Of a DNA stretch of 64,000 nucleotides, positions 50,683-59,061 are shown in pieces. The notes below the pieces were generated by a model. The model was given only the letters and a program-made list of their open reading frames with translations, was not told where the DNA came from and did no database searches. The translations under genes were made by a program, and so were the position numbers. Source of the stretch: DATKXO01 sp035528995. Its GTDB lineage: Bacteria; Planctomycetota; Phycisphaerae; UBA1845. The DNA is taken from the NCBI GenBank assembly GCA_035528995.1, contig DATKXO010000453.1:1-64000 (forward strand), given 5' to 3'. Each line of letters starts with the position of its first letter. Position 1 is the stretch's first letter.

Positions 50683-53100
50683 TCATCTCCTTGAGGCTGA
50701 CTTCTTCGCCCGGCCCTTGCCGCGGCGCGACCCCTCCTCGATGAGGCGTTGCACCGGTGCGTCCAAGGGGTCCTGGGCACGACTGCCCGACCAGTCGCAG
50801 GCAATACGAGCCACGTCACCGCCCAGCAGACGAAGCATGGCGCGGGCGTGATCCACCTGCTCTCTGGCCAGCTCGGCGCCCGAGCCGAACCGGCACCGAT
50901 CGGTCGCGCATCCGGCCACGAGGATGCCCCGGGCGCCCAGGCGGTAGAGTTCCAGCAGCATGCCGGCATCGACCTGCCCCACGCATCGGAATCGTACGAT
51001 CTCGGCGTGGACGCCTTGCTGATCCAACGAGGCCTCCAACGCGCCGGCCCGCCGCTGGCAGGCCAGTACCACGTACGGTGGTCCGGGAAGCCTGCGGGCC
51101 GCGGTCGTGTCAAACGCATCTTCCAGACGCGAGCCCCACCACATGGGCGACAGGGCGCTGGCCTCCGCCGCTTTGCTGGGGCAGACCGCGGTGCACAGGT
51201 TGCAGCCCCGGCACAGGGCCGGCTCGATGCGAACGCGGGTGGCGGGACCCTCCGCGGTGTAGAAGTCGGCCGCTCCGAACGGGCAGATGTCCACGCATCG
51301 CCCGCAACTGCGGCACCGCACCTGGTCGATGCGGGCCCGCACCGGGAGCAGCTCGACCTGCGTCCCCTTCGACTTGTCGATCTCCGGGAGGGTGCCGGGC
51401 TGGATGTCCGGCAGCAGCCAACCGGAGGTCGGCTTGGCGACGCTCAGGGCCATGGTCACGTTGCCGGGCGCCCGGACAATGGCCGTCGCCCCGGCGGAGC
51501 CGTCGCCACTGCCCGTACGGATCATCAGGTGGCGGCGCTGACAGGTGGGAGCGCAGATGTGGCACTCGCCGCATGGTCCGCAACGCATGCAGCGTCGCGC
51601 TTCGGCCACCGCATCCGCGGCGGTGTAGGCCTGTTCCACCTCCTCGAATTCCTGTCCCTTCTTGGGCCAGGTCATGGTCGGTTGCACCCGCATGGCCTTG
51701 ATGGGGGGCGCCTCGGGCAACTGGTATTCGGCGGCCGCCCTGCCCTCGGGGTGGTCCTCGCGGATTGCCGGACGACCCTCTTCCAGGTAGTGCCGGATGG
51801 ACTCGGCCGCCCGGTGGCCGTCGGCAATCGCTTCGATGACCGTGGCCGGTCCGGCAACCACGTCGCCCGCTGCGAACACACCAGCCATTCGGGTCATGGT
51901 GGTTTTGGGATCGACGCTCAGCCAGCGTCCTTCGAGCAGTTTGTCTTTGAGCTTGTCCGGCACGAAGCTGAGGTCGGCCTCCTGGCCGACGGCGGCCAGA
52001 ACGCGATCGGCCTCGATCACGAATTCGCTGCCGGGAATCTGAATCGGTCCGCGTCGCCCGCTGGCGTCCGGTTCACCGAGCCCGATCTTGACGCACTCCA
52101 GGCCCTTGAGCCGTCCGTTCTTGGCGACCACCCGCGAAGGCGTCACCAGGAACTTGAAGGCGATGCCCTCCGCTTCGGCGGCCTCGATCTCCAGGACACC
52201 GGCCAGCAGTTCCTCGCGGTAGCGGCGGTACAGGATTTGCACGGACTCGGCCCCCAGGCGCAGGGCCGTGCGGGCGGCCTCCACCGCGGTGGAGCCGCCA
52301 CCGATGACCAGCACCTTGCCTTTGACCGGGGATCGGTCGCCGTCGTTGACCCGCCGCAGGAACGCCAGGGCGTCCTCCACCTCGGGGCAGTCGTCCTCGC
52401 CGGGGGCCCGCAGCTTGCGCCCGATCTGGGCGCCGACCGCCAGCAGCACCGCGCCGTACCCCTCCTTGAGCAGCTTCTCGATCTCGACGTCGGCTCCCAG
52501 GCAACAACCGGTTCGCATCTCGATGCCGGCCTGGAGCAGCACGTTGATCTCGAAATCCAGAATGTCACGCGGCAATCGGTAGGCGGTGATGCCGTAGCGC
52601 AGCATCCCTCCGGGCTCGGATTCGGATTCGAAGATCGTCACCGGGTAGCCCGCCAGTCTCAGGTCATAGGCGGCCGCCAGACCGGCCGGGCCCGAGCCGA
52701 TGACGGCCACCTTGGACTCCTTGTCCGGGGGGGGCGGAGGGGCCGGATTGGGAAGCTTTTCTTCCAGGTCGGCCGCGAAACGCTTCAGCGCCCGAATCGC
52801 GATGGGGTCGTCGTGGTTTCCGCGACGACAGACCTTCTCACAGGGATGGTCGCACACCCGCCCGCAGATGCCGGGCAGCGGGCAGCGCCGGCGGATGACC
52901 TCCAGCGCCTCGGCGAAACGCTCTTCGGCGATCAGCGAGACGTAGGCCTTGACGTTGATACCGGCCGGACAAGCCTGTGTGCAGGGAGCGGTCTCGATCT
53001 TCCGGATCGGAAACGGTTCGGACTGCAGCGTGGGGGCCAGGAGCCCGGCTCCGTCCAGCTCCAGCGTCCGCGTCTCGGGGGCCGTTGCAACGACGGTCAT
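50683..53100 (-). CDS. NfnB/GltD-like flavoprotein fused to ferredoxin and MvhD domains
   Basis: An 805-residue protein. Residues ~30-120 carry the N-terminal Fe-S motif of GltD/NfnB proteins (CTQACPAGINVKAY, CPLPGICGRVCDHPCEKVCRR). The FAD/NAD(P)H oxidoreductase follows (VIGSGPAGLAAAYDLRLAGY; VLVIGGGSTAVEAARTALR; FAAGDVVAGPATVIEAI). A CMRCGPCGECHICAPTC segment, two ferredoxin clusters (CRSCGRCVDICPFGAAD, CRGCNLCTAVCPSKA) and a C-terminal MvhD-like domain (VLACQRRAG, RFRCVGQVDAG, AGCATDRCRFGSG) complete it. It may exchange electrons between NAD(P)H, ferredoxin and HdrA. It overlaps korC by 4 bases, and abuts HdrCB, so it links the two complexes. Confidence 0.9.
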   Translation of the reverse strand: MTVVATAPETRTLELDGAGLLAPTLQSEPFPIRKIETAPCTQACPAGINVKAYVSLIAEERFAEALEVIRRRCPLPGICGRVCDHPCEKVCRRGNHDDPIAIRALKRFAADLEEKLPNPAPPPPPDKESKVAVIGSGPAGLAAAYDLRLAGYPVTIFESESEPGGMLRYGITAYRLPRDILDFEINVLLQAGIEMRTGCCLGADVEIEKLLKEGYGAVLLAVGAQIGRKLRAPGEDDCPEVEDALAFLRRVNDGDRSPVKGKVLVIGGGSTAVEAARTALRLGAESVQILYRRYREELLAGVLEIEAAEAEGIAFKFLVTPSRVVAKNGRLKGLECVKIGLGEPDASGRRGPIQIPGSEFVIEADRVLAAVGQEADLSFVPDKLKDKLLEGRWLSVDPKTTMTRMAGVFAAGDVVAGPATVIEAIADGHRAAESIRHYLEEGRPAIREDHPEGRAAAEYQLPEAPPIKAMRVQPTMTWPKKGQEFEEVEQAYTAADAVAEARRCMRCGPCGECHICAPTCQRRHLMIRTGSGDGSAGATAIVRAPGNVTMALSVAKPTSGWLLPDIQPGTLPEIDKSKGTQVELLPVRARIDQVRCRSCGRCVDICPFGAADFYTAEGPATRVRIEPALCRGCNLCTAVCPSKAAEASALSPMWWGSRLEDAFDTTAARRLPGPPYVVLACQRRAGALEASLDQQGVHAEIVRFRCVGQVDAGMLLELYRLGARGILVAGCATDRCRFGSGAELAREQVDHARAMLRLLGGDVARIACDWSGSRAQDPLDAPVQRLIEEGSRRGKGRAKKSASRR

Positions 53101-53672
53101 GTCTGCACCTCCTGGCCGCTGGCCGCGAGCACGTGCTCGTCTGCGTATTCCATGCCGCGGTCGAAGGCGGCCAGATTCAGCTTCTCCGTCCCGGGCGGGA
53201 CCGAATCCTGCACGGCCTGACGCATAGCCTCACGCGGGATGATCCCGGTCACCGCCGTGAAGAACCCCAGCATGGCGATGTTCTGGACGATGGGCCGGCC
53301 CAGCGACTCGGCGATCCGCGTCGAGGGCACGCCGTATTGGGCCTGTCCTTCCTTGGGCGTCGGGTGCACCAGGTCCTTCTCGTAGACCAGGATGCCCTCG
53401 TCCTTGAGTTCATCACCGAACTTGTCGTAGCCCTCGCCCGACATCACCACGAAGACGTCCGGGCGATGGATGTAAGGGTACAGCACCTCACTGTTCGAGA
53501 CGGTCAGTGTGGCGCTGCAGGCCGAGCCGCGGGCTTCGGGGCCGAAGCTCTGGATCATCGTCGCGTGTTGGCCGGCGTTGATGGCGCAGGCCCGCCCGAT
53601 GATGTAGCCCGAAAGCACCACGCCCTGGCCGCCGTAGCCGGTGATGCGAATCTCCGTCCTACTGGGGCTCAT
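53097..53672 (-). CDS. korC: 2-oxoacid:ferredoxin oxidoreductase, gamma subunit (KorC)
   Basis: The 191-residue protein has the gamma-subunit motifs: EIRITGYGGQGVVLSGYIIG at the N-terminus, ATMIQSFGPEARGS, SGEGYDKFGDEL and a NIAMLGFFTAVTG. It forms the ferredoxin oxidoreductase with KorA/B/D. It overlaps korB by 14 bases and the next gene by 4. The set most resembles 2-oxoglutarate oxidoreductases, but substrate is not certain from sequence. Confidence 0.9.
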   Translation of the reverse strand: MSPSRTEIRITGYGGQGVVLSGYIIGRACAINAGQHATMIQSFGPEARGSACSATLTVSNSEVLYPYIHRPDVFVVMSGEGYDKFGDELKDEGILVYEKDLVHPTPKEGQAQYGVPSTRIAESLGRPIVQNIAMLGFFTAVTGIIPREAMRQAVQDSVPPGTEKLNLAAFDRGMEYADEHVLAASGQEVQT

Positions 53673-54561
53673 GGATCATTCCTCCCTCCGGCGGCATGGG
53701 AACGTACTTGTCGCCGAGGACCTTGGTGTAGTGGTTGCGCATCATGTCCAGGAAGGTGGGCCTGTCCCGGTCGACGAACTTCCCGCAGATGAGCTTGTTC
53801 TGGAAGTCGATGTCCAGCTCCCGCGTGTCGGCACCGTGCCGGATTTCCGCGTTGTCGTGGTAGAACTGCATCAGGTTGAAGCCCGTGCCCAGCTTGTTCA
53901 GCCGGGCGTACAGCGTCGAGCAGGGGGCGATGACCTCGATGAAACGGAAACCCTTGCGTTGAATGGCCTCCTTGAACGACATGGTCAACCGGCGGATGTG
54001 CAGGCTGGTCCAGCGGGCCACGTACGGCGCCCCGCAACTGGCGGCCAGGTGCGGCAGGTTGAAGGGCTGTTCGAAGTTGCCGTACGGCATGGTGGACGAT
54101 CGGGCGGTCAGCGGTGTCGTGGGCGCGTTCTGCCCCCCCGTCATGCCGTAGATGAAGTTGTTGACCAGGATGACCAGCAGGTCCATGTTCCGCCGGGCCG
54201 CATGGATGAAGTGGTTGCCGCCGATCCCGCACAGGTCCCCGTCGCCCGAGAAGACGGTCACCATCAGTTCCGGCCGCCCCAGCTTCAACCCGGTCGCGAA
54301 GGGGATGGCCCGGCCGTGCGTCGAGTGAAAGGCGTCCAGCTTCATGTAGCCCGCCGCCCGTCCGGTGCAGCCGATGCCCGAGACGATCGTGGCCTTGTCC
54401 AGGTCCACGCCGGTCTCTTCCAGTGCCGTGGCGTAGCACTTGACCACGGTTCCGATCCCGCAGGTCGGGCACCAGATGTGCGGCATCCGATCCATGCGCA
54501 GATACGGGGCAATCGGATGCTGGTCAGCCGCCACGCGAGTTTCTGCCGTAACCGTGCTCAT
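53659..54561 (-). CDS. korB: 2-oxoacid:ferredoxin oxidoreductase, beta subunit (KorB)
   Basis: The 300-residue TPP-binding subunit shows WCPTCGIGTVVK (an Fe-S Cys pair), SGIGCTGRAAGYMK, the TPP-motif VFSGDGDLCGIGGNHFIHAARRN and NNFIYGMTGGQ. The ending PCSTLYARLN, the QFYHDN segment and DFQNKLICGKFVDRD are of the KorB/OorB type, which favours 2-oxoglutarate (succinyl-CoA production). It overlaps korA by 4 bases and korC by 14. Confidence 0.95.
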   Translation of the reverse strand: MSTVTAETRVAADQHPIAPYLRMDRMPHIWCPTCGIGTVVKCYATALEETGVDLDKATIVSGIGCTGRAAGYMKLDAFHSTHGRAIPFATGLKLGRPELMVTVFSGDGDLCGIGGNHFIHAARRNMDLLVILVNNFIYGMTGGQNAPTTPLTARSSTMPYGNFEQPFNLPHLAASCGAPYVARWTSLHIRRLTMSFKEAIQRKGFRFIEVIAPCSTLYARLNKLGTGFNLMQFYHDNAEIRHGADTRELDIDFQNKLICGKFVDRDRPTFLDMMRNHYTKVLGDKYVPMPPEGGMIHEPQ

Positions 54562-55715
54562 TTCGCTGCCCTCAGTATGGCCTCGCAGATATCTTGCGGG
54601 TCATGCACGCTGCCGCCGCCGTGGGATACCGGGATCGTGGCCGCTTTGCCGCCGGCGCAGCGCTCCACCTCCAGAACCATCTGGCCGTAGTTGATCTCCG
54701 GCACCACGAAGGCCTTGACCTTGCCGGCCAGCTCGCGGATGCGTTTTTCGGGAAACGGCCAGACCACAATCAGCCGCAGGACGCCGACCTTCACGCCCTT
54801 GGCCCGGGCCAGGTCGATGCCCATGCGGGCCACCCGGGCGGTGATGCCGTAGCTGACCACCACAACGTCGGCCCCGTCCGTCTGCTCCTCGTCGAAACGC
54901 ACGATCTGGTCGGCGTTCTTGTTGATCTTGTCCAGCAGACGGCGGACGCAGATCTCCTGGCACGCGACGCTCATGTCCGGGTAGCCGCGCTCATCGTGGG
55001 TCAGGCCGGTGGTGTGGAACCGATACCCGTCGCCGGCCCGGGCGAACTCCGGAACGCAGTTCCCGTTCAACTGGTAGGGCCAGTACTCCCCGGGCGGCTT
55101 CTTGGTCAGTCTGCGGGGCACGACCTCGATCTGCTCGGCCGGTGGGATGACCACCTTCTCGGTCATGTGCCCCACGCATTCATCCATCATGAACATCACC
55201 GGCACCCGGTAGATCTCCGACAGGTTGAAGGCGTCGATGGTCAGATCGAAGGCCTCCTGCGGTGATTGCGGGCTCATGGCGATGATTTCGTAGTCGCCGT
55301 GCGAGCCCCAGCGGGCCTGCATCATGTCCGCCTGCCCGGTCATGGTGGGCAGACCGGTGGACGGACCGCCCCGCTGTACGTTGACCACCACGCAAGGCGT
55401 CTCCATCATGGCCGCCAGACCGATGTTCTCCATCATCAGGCTGAAACCCGGCCCGCTGGTCACGGTCATCGATTTGCTGCCCGTCCAGGACGCCCCCACC
55501 ACGGCGGCCATGCTGGCCAGCTCGTCCTCCATCTGAATGAAGGTGCCGCCCATGAAGGGGAATCGGCGGGCCATACGCTCCACCACCTCCGTCGAGGGGG
55601 TGATGGGGTAGCCCGCGACGAAGCGACAGCCGGCGGCCATGGCCCCCTCGCCACAGGCAAAGTCGCCGTCCAGATAGTGGGCGCCGGTCAGGACGCCCGC
55701 GGGGTCGGTCTTCAA
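54558..55715 (-). CDS. korA: 2-oxoacid:ferredoxin oxidoreductase, alpha subunit (KorA)
   Basis: The start is TTG 55715, preceded by GAAGGAGGTGG; upstream in-frame ATGs would only add low-complexity. The 385 residues have the PYR-type fold: GEGAMAAGCRFVAGYPITPSTEV, FIQMEDELASMAAVVGASW, SGPGFSLMMENIGLA, VVNVQRGGPSTGLPTM and the transketolase-C-like end (VVSYGITARVARMG). It pairs with KorB to bind TPP and CoA. First of four overlapping genes with korB and korC, and 92 bp after the ferredoxin gene korD. Confidence 0.94.
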   Translation of the reverse strand: MKTDPAGVLTGAHYLDGDFACGEGAMAAGCRFVAGYPITPSTEVVERMARRFPFMGGTFIQMEDELASMAAVVGASWTGSKSMTVTSGPGFSLMMENIGLAAMMETPCVVVNVQRGGPSTGLPTMTGQADMMQARWGSHGDYEIIAMSPQSPQEAFDLTIDAFNLSEIYRVPVMFMMDECVGHMTEKVVIPPAEQIEVVPRRLTKKPPGEYWPYQLNGNCVPEFARAGDGYRFHTTGLTHDERGYPDMSVACQEICVRRLLDKINKNADQIVRFDEEQTDGADVVVVSYGITARVARMGIDLARAKGVKVGVLRLIVVWPFPEKRIRELAGKVKAFVVPEINYGQMVLEVERCAGGKAATIPVSHGGGSVHDPQDICEAILRAAK

Positions 55716-55807
55716 GGATCCACCTCCTTCGCTGCCCAGCCCCCAACCCAAACCTACTCCGTCGCCACGTCCCGGGGAGGAAGCCCCCTCGGGCGCAATC
55801 GGCGATC

Positions 55808-56116
55808 TCAGGTCTTCTTGCCCTCTGCGGTCGCCTCCTGCGCTTCCGTCGCGGACTTGTCCTCGATGGCCACGCTGTAGATCGCGAAATCCGGACAGAT
55901 CATCTCGCAGAGGTTGCAGTTCACGCACTGCCCGAACTTGACCACCTTCGGCGGGTGGTAGCCCTTGCGGTTGAACTCCTCGGACATCACCAGGACGTCC
56001 TTGGGGCAGTACTCCACGCAGAAGCCGCAACCCTTGCAGCGCTCCGCGATGATGTGCACCTCACCGTGAGGGATCTTCACCTCGTCCAGGTCCAATGGTT
56101 TTCGCCAGTACTTCAT
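55808..56116 (-). CDS. korD: 2-oxoacid:ferredoxin oxidoreductase, delta subunit (KorD, 2[4Fe-4S])
   Basis: 102 residues with two CxxCxxCxxxCP clusters: CKGCGFCVEYCPKDVL and CVNCNLCEMICPDFAI, i.e. an 8Fe ferredoxin integral to the oxidoreductase. A helical acidic tail (SATEAQEATAEGKKT) follows. It is the first gene of the kor-hdr unit. A pair of 20-base repeats lies just upstream at 56138-56176. Confidence 0.93.
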   Translation of the reverse strand: MKYWRKPLDLDEVKIPHGEVHIIAERCKGCGFCVEYCPKDVLVMSEEFNRKGYHPPKVVKFGQCVNCNLCEMICPDFAIYSVAIEDKSATEAQEATAEGKKT

Positions 56117-56137
56117 CTGACACTCCCTTGTGAGCGA

Positions 56138-56176
56138 TCAGCTTCTGCCGTCGGCCTTCAGCTTCCGCTGTCGGCC
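56138..56176. repeat. Tandem 20-base repeat upstream of korD
   Basis: TCAGCTTCTGCCGTCGGCC (56138) and TCAGCTTCCGCTGTCGGCC (56158) are two near-copies in tandem. A related pair, GCCGTCAGCTTTCG at 49382 and again at 49396, stands just upstream of hdrA. Confidence 0.55.
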
Positions 56177-56245
56177 ATCTGTCTGCTGCGATGTAAACCC
56201 GGCCCCGCGCTGACGGCGGAGCGCCGGCAGCCTGCCGCCGGCCGG

Positions 56246-56890
56246 TCAGGACACCTCCTTCTTGCTGCTCTCGCTGCGGCGCAGCGGCAGGACTTTGTAG
56301 TAGGGACAGCCGCCCCGGATTCGTCCCACCGAACACCCCTCCTCGATGTAACAGCCGCAGCGCAGACAGAACGTGTCCTCGGTCGGCTCCACCTGAAGCA
56401 GCGACACGGAGAACCGCTCCAACAGGCGGGTGAGCTGCTCGATCTCCTCCGGCTCGAACGTCTGCAGGGCGGGCGAAAGGCGGGCCACCCTCAACTCCTC
56501 GTATCTGCGTACCAGGCGGCGCCCCTTGCGGCTGACCGACAGCAGCGTTGCCCGCCGGTCCCCCTTGGACGGCGAGCGGACCACCAACCCCAACCGCTCC
56601 AGTTTGTCGATGTTCTTGCTGGCCGCGGGCGCACTGACTCCCAGGAACTCGGCCACCTCTCCGACCTGGCGGTGCCCGTCCAGGGCCATGAGCTTGACCA
56701 CGTGGAACTGCGAGAGGGTCAGCGAGTCGGTGCTGACCTTGCGCAGCAGTTTCTCCTCCAGGACCTCGCGGACCGTGGAGGCGAAGATGTGGCTGTAGCG
56801 CAGGAAGTGGTAAGAACTGTCCCCGGAGCCGTTCCCGGTCTGATGACCGGGGCTTGTCGTCGGGGTCGGATTTCGATTGGCTGAGGGCAT
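56246..56890 (-). CDS. MarR-family regulator with Cys-rich C-terminus
   Basis: The 214-residue protein has a MarR winged helix-turn-helix (LTLSQFHVVKLMALDGHRQ, VGEVAEFLGVSAPAASKNIDKLERLGLVVR, GDRRATLLSVSRKGRR). Unusually it ends in a Cys-rich tail, CLRCGCYIEEGCSVGRIRGGCPY (5 Cys), likely a metal- or redox-sensing element. It lies directly upstream of korD with the same orientation, 129 bp apart. Control of the kor-hdr operon in response to oxygen, metal or redox state is the natural inference. A weak promoter is seen on the minus strand (TTGACC 56955-56950, 17 bases, TAGGTT 56932-56927). Confidence 0.88.
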   Translation of the reverse strand: MPSANRNPTPTTSPGHQTGNGSGDSSYHFLRYSHIFASTVREVLEEKLLRKVSTDSLTLSQFHVVKLMALDGHRQVGEVAEFLGVSAPAASKNIDKLERLGLVVRSPSKGDRRATLLSVSRKGRRLVRRYEELRVARLSPALQTFEPEEIEQLTRLLERFSVSLLQVEPTEDTFCLRCGCYIEEGCSVGRIRGGCPYYKVLPLRRSESSKKEVS

Positions 56891-57387
56891 CCCTTAACCC
56901 GGTAACTATTTAGCCCTTTTAAGCACAACCTAGCGTACGCCCGCACTCGGGTCAACCCCACCGCCAAAAAAACGACGATCCAAGCGCCCTGGGATCGCAG
57001 CGCCCCCAGTCGGCCACCCGGCATCCGTGCTGGTGCCGGGTGAAACGCCCGGATGAGGCGTGGGTGAACCGCGTACGCTTTCCGAACGTCTGCATGGCGA
57101 TGCCAACACTTGTCATGGAATCAGGCCAGCCGATTGGGTCGGCGACCGTACCGGCTCAGCTGCTGCACACCTGTCAACAAGCCCAGATGAAAGTGCGTTG
57201 TCCCAGACGATGTTGCTCGATATTGCCGGTGGCCCGCGGCAGGGTCGACGGTTCGCCTTCCTCGAGGTGCCCACTGCCGCCCCCACAACGATGCAAAGGG
57301 CGTCGGAGCCAATGCGCGCCCCGACGCCCCGTCTGTTCTCCGTCACGACTCGGCGCCTGTTCACTGCGCCGGATCGACCGGCAGGCG
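56891..57387. other. Intergenic region between the regulator and the cytochrome gene
   Basis: 497 bp with no supported gene. The left part holds the weak MarR-gene promoter and an AT-rich stretch (CTATTTAGCCCTTTTAAG, 56904-56922), which could bind the regulator. The rest is unremarkable. Confidence 0.3.
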
Positions 57388-58110
57388 CTACAGCTCGTTC
57401 AGGAGCTGGTGGCAGAAGCTGCAATCCCAGCTTCCGTCCTCGGTCGTCGCGCTGTGACAGCCGCGGCAGCCGGAATTCCCGGACACGCCTTCACCGGCCG
57501 GCGTGTGCATGGCCTCTTTCAGCGGAGGCACGCCTCCGACCCACTCCTCCACGTGACAGACGTCGCACGCCGCCAGCTTGGCGTTCACCGGCTCGGGATG
57601 GTGGCAGGTCGTGCAGTCCAACGTCATGTGCGAGGCATGGTCGAACGTGGCCGTCGCGTACGGTTGCTCGACGCTGCCCGCCGCGTTCTCGTTGTCCTCG
57701 ACGCCCTCCGCCAGGTAGGCGGCCAGATCGGCGTAGTCCTGGTCGCTGAAACCGTCCACCTCCGGGTGGTCGGTGCCGGTCAGCACGCCTTCGATCAGCG
57801 ATGCATCGGCGCCGGCGATGTCGCCGGCGAACTCACCGTTGCTCTCGCCCGGATCGCCGTGGCAACTTCGGCACTCGTCGATGTACAGGGCTTGGCCGGT
57901 CTCCACGCTGCCCGCGGCGTTTTCGTTCGGCTCGGCGTTCTCGTTGGGCTCGGCGTTCTCATTGGGCGCGTTCTCGTTCGCTTCGGGTTCCCCCTCGCCG
58001 CCGCCGCTCGGCCCCTGACAGGCCACGCCGGCGAAGAGCATCACAACGCCAAGCAGGCAGCCCGCTACCAGGGGTAAGGCCGGCTTGGCCGTGAGGTATT
58101 TGGCTCTCAT
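57388..58110 (-). CDS. Multihaem cytochrome c lipoprotein (5 CxxCH)
   Basis: The 240-residue protein has a lipoprotein signal (LLGVVMLFAGVAC) and a linker of repeated PNENAE units. It carries five haem motifs: CRSCH in a monohaem class I domain (TGQALYIDECRSCHGDPG), then CTTCH, CDVCH, CRGCH and CSFCH in a C-terminal multihaem part with its own distal His residues (FDHASH). It lies downstream of the formate dehydrogenase subunits, as do cytochromes c3 in Desulfovibrio FdhABC3. It probably takes electrons from the FdhAB pair at the outer face of the membrane. There is no cytochrome b subunit. Confidence 0.9.
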   Translation of the reverse strand: MRAKYLTAKPALPLVAGCLLGVVMLFAGVACQGPSGGGEGEPEANENAPNENAEPNENAEPNENAAGSVETGQALYIDECRSCHGDPGESNGEFAGDIAGADASLIEGVLTGTDHPEVDGFSDQDYADLAAYLAEGVEDNENAAGSVEQPYATATFDHASHMTLDCTTCHHPEPVNAKLAACDVCHVEEWVGGVPPLKEAMHTPAGEGVSGNSGCRGCHSATTEDGSWDCSFCHQLLNEL

Positions 58111-58132
58111 CGTTTCATCTCCAGCTATAGAG

Positions 58133-59053
58133 TCATGCGCAGACTTCTAACGGGCTCAGGTGCTTCTCCTGGGCGATCGTGTCCAGGTGGGCTGTGGTCA
58201 ACAGTTCCAGCCCCAGGTGAAGCCGACCGGTGATCTTGTCGGCGTCCACCACCTTGACGTAGTGGTTACAGCTTTTGCAGAAATCGACTCGCAGGTCCGG
58301 CTCCTCGGGCGTGAAGTAGTATTTGGCGTCGCCCGGTTTCGTCGAATCGCAGGCCGGGCACTTGATCCCCGGCGCCGCCCAGCACGTCCCGCAGAACGGG
58401 CAGTGCAGGAACCGACGCGGCGGGGTCTTGAGCTTGTCCGCCCCACCCGGCTGGGTCCGCATCTCCGCCAGGGCCGGCAAACCTCCGCACATCGGGCAGC
58501 GGGAGCGCTGCCAGCTAGCAGGGCATCCCTCGGGCAGCCAGGTTCGGGCCACCAACTGCCAGTGCGGTAGCGTCACCGCCCGGGCCAGAACGGCCAGGAT
58601 CGGCTCGTCAAGGCCGATCCGCCCGGCCGCGTCCGTGACCAGTTCGTCCCGGTCGGGTCGCAACTCGGCCAGCCAGGTCGCGGGCACGAACTCATGGCCC
58701 CGCTCGGCTTCGTCGATCTGATCGACGGCCCGACGCAGGACGTCGTTGCCGCGACGGAACACGGCCCTCATCTCCGCCCACAGACGCAGCAGCGAGTCCG
58801 ACTCGATCCCCGGATCGAACTGCTCGACAAGCGGTCTGCCCGCCTTCAGGCACTGCCGCCGCTGGTCATCGTCCATGACCTGCGGGTGCACGACCAGCTT
58901 GTCTCGCCACTCGATCTGACGGCGGAACACGGTCAGATAGAAGTTGACCATTTCCCGGTAGGCCGGCCGGGCCTTCAGAATCGCATCGGCCCGACGATCC
59001 AGTGCCTTGAGGTCCTGATCAATCCGCCTGTCTGACGAAACCGAACCGTTCAT
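58133..59053 (-). CDS. fdhE: Formate dehydrogenase accessory protein FdhE
   Basis: The 306-residue FdhE helps maturation of Sec/Mo formate dehydrogenases. The C-terminal half carries the paired zinc-type CxxC motifs RCPMCGGLPALAEMR, HCPFCGTCW, CPACDST and DFCKSCNHYVKVVD, as in the family. The N-terminal half is helical. GTT start is not used; ATG 59053. It sits between fdhB (8 bp upstream) and the cytochrome gene. Confidence 0.92.
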   Translation of the reverse strand: MNGSVSSDRRIDQDLKALDRRADAILKARPAYREMVNFYLTVFRRQIEWRDKLVVHPQVMDDDQRRQCLKAGRPLVEQFDPGIESDSLLRLWAEMRAVFRRGNDVLRRAVDQIDEAERGHEFVPATWLAELRPDRDELVTDAAGRIGLDEPILAVLARAVTLPHWQLVARTWLPEGCPASWQRSRCPMCGGLPALAEMRTQPGGADKLKTPPRRFLHCPFCGTCWAAPGIKCPACDSTKPGDAKYYFTPEEPDLRVDFCKSCNHYVKVVDADKITGRLHLGLELLTTAHLDTIAQEKHLSPLEVCA

Positions 59054-59061
59054 CGCGAGAC

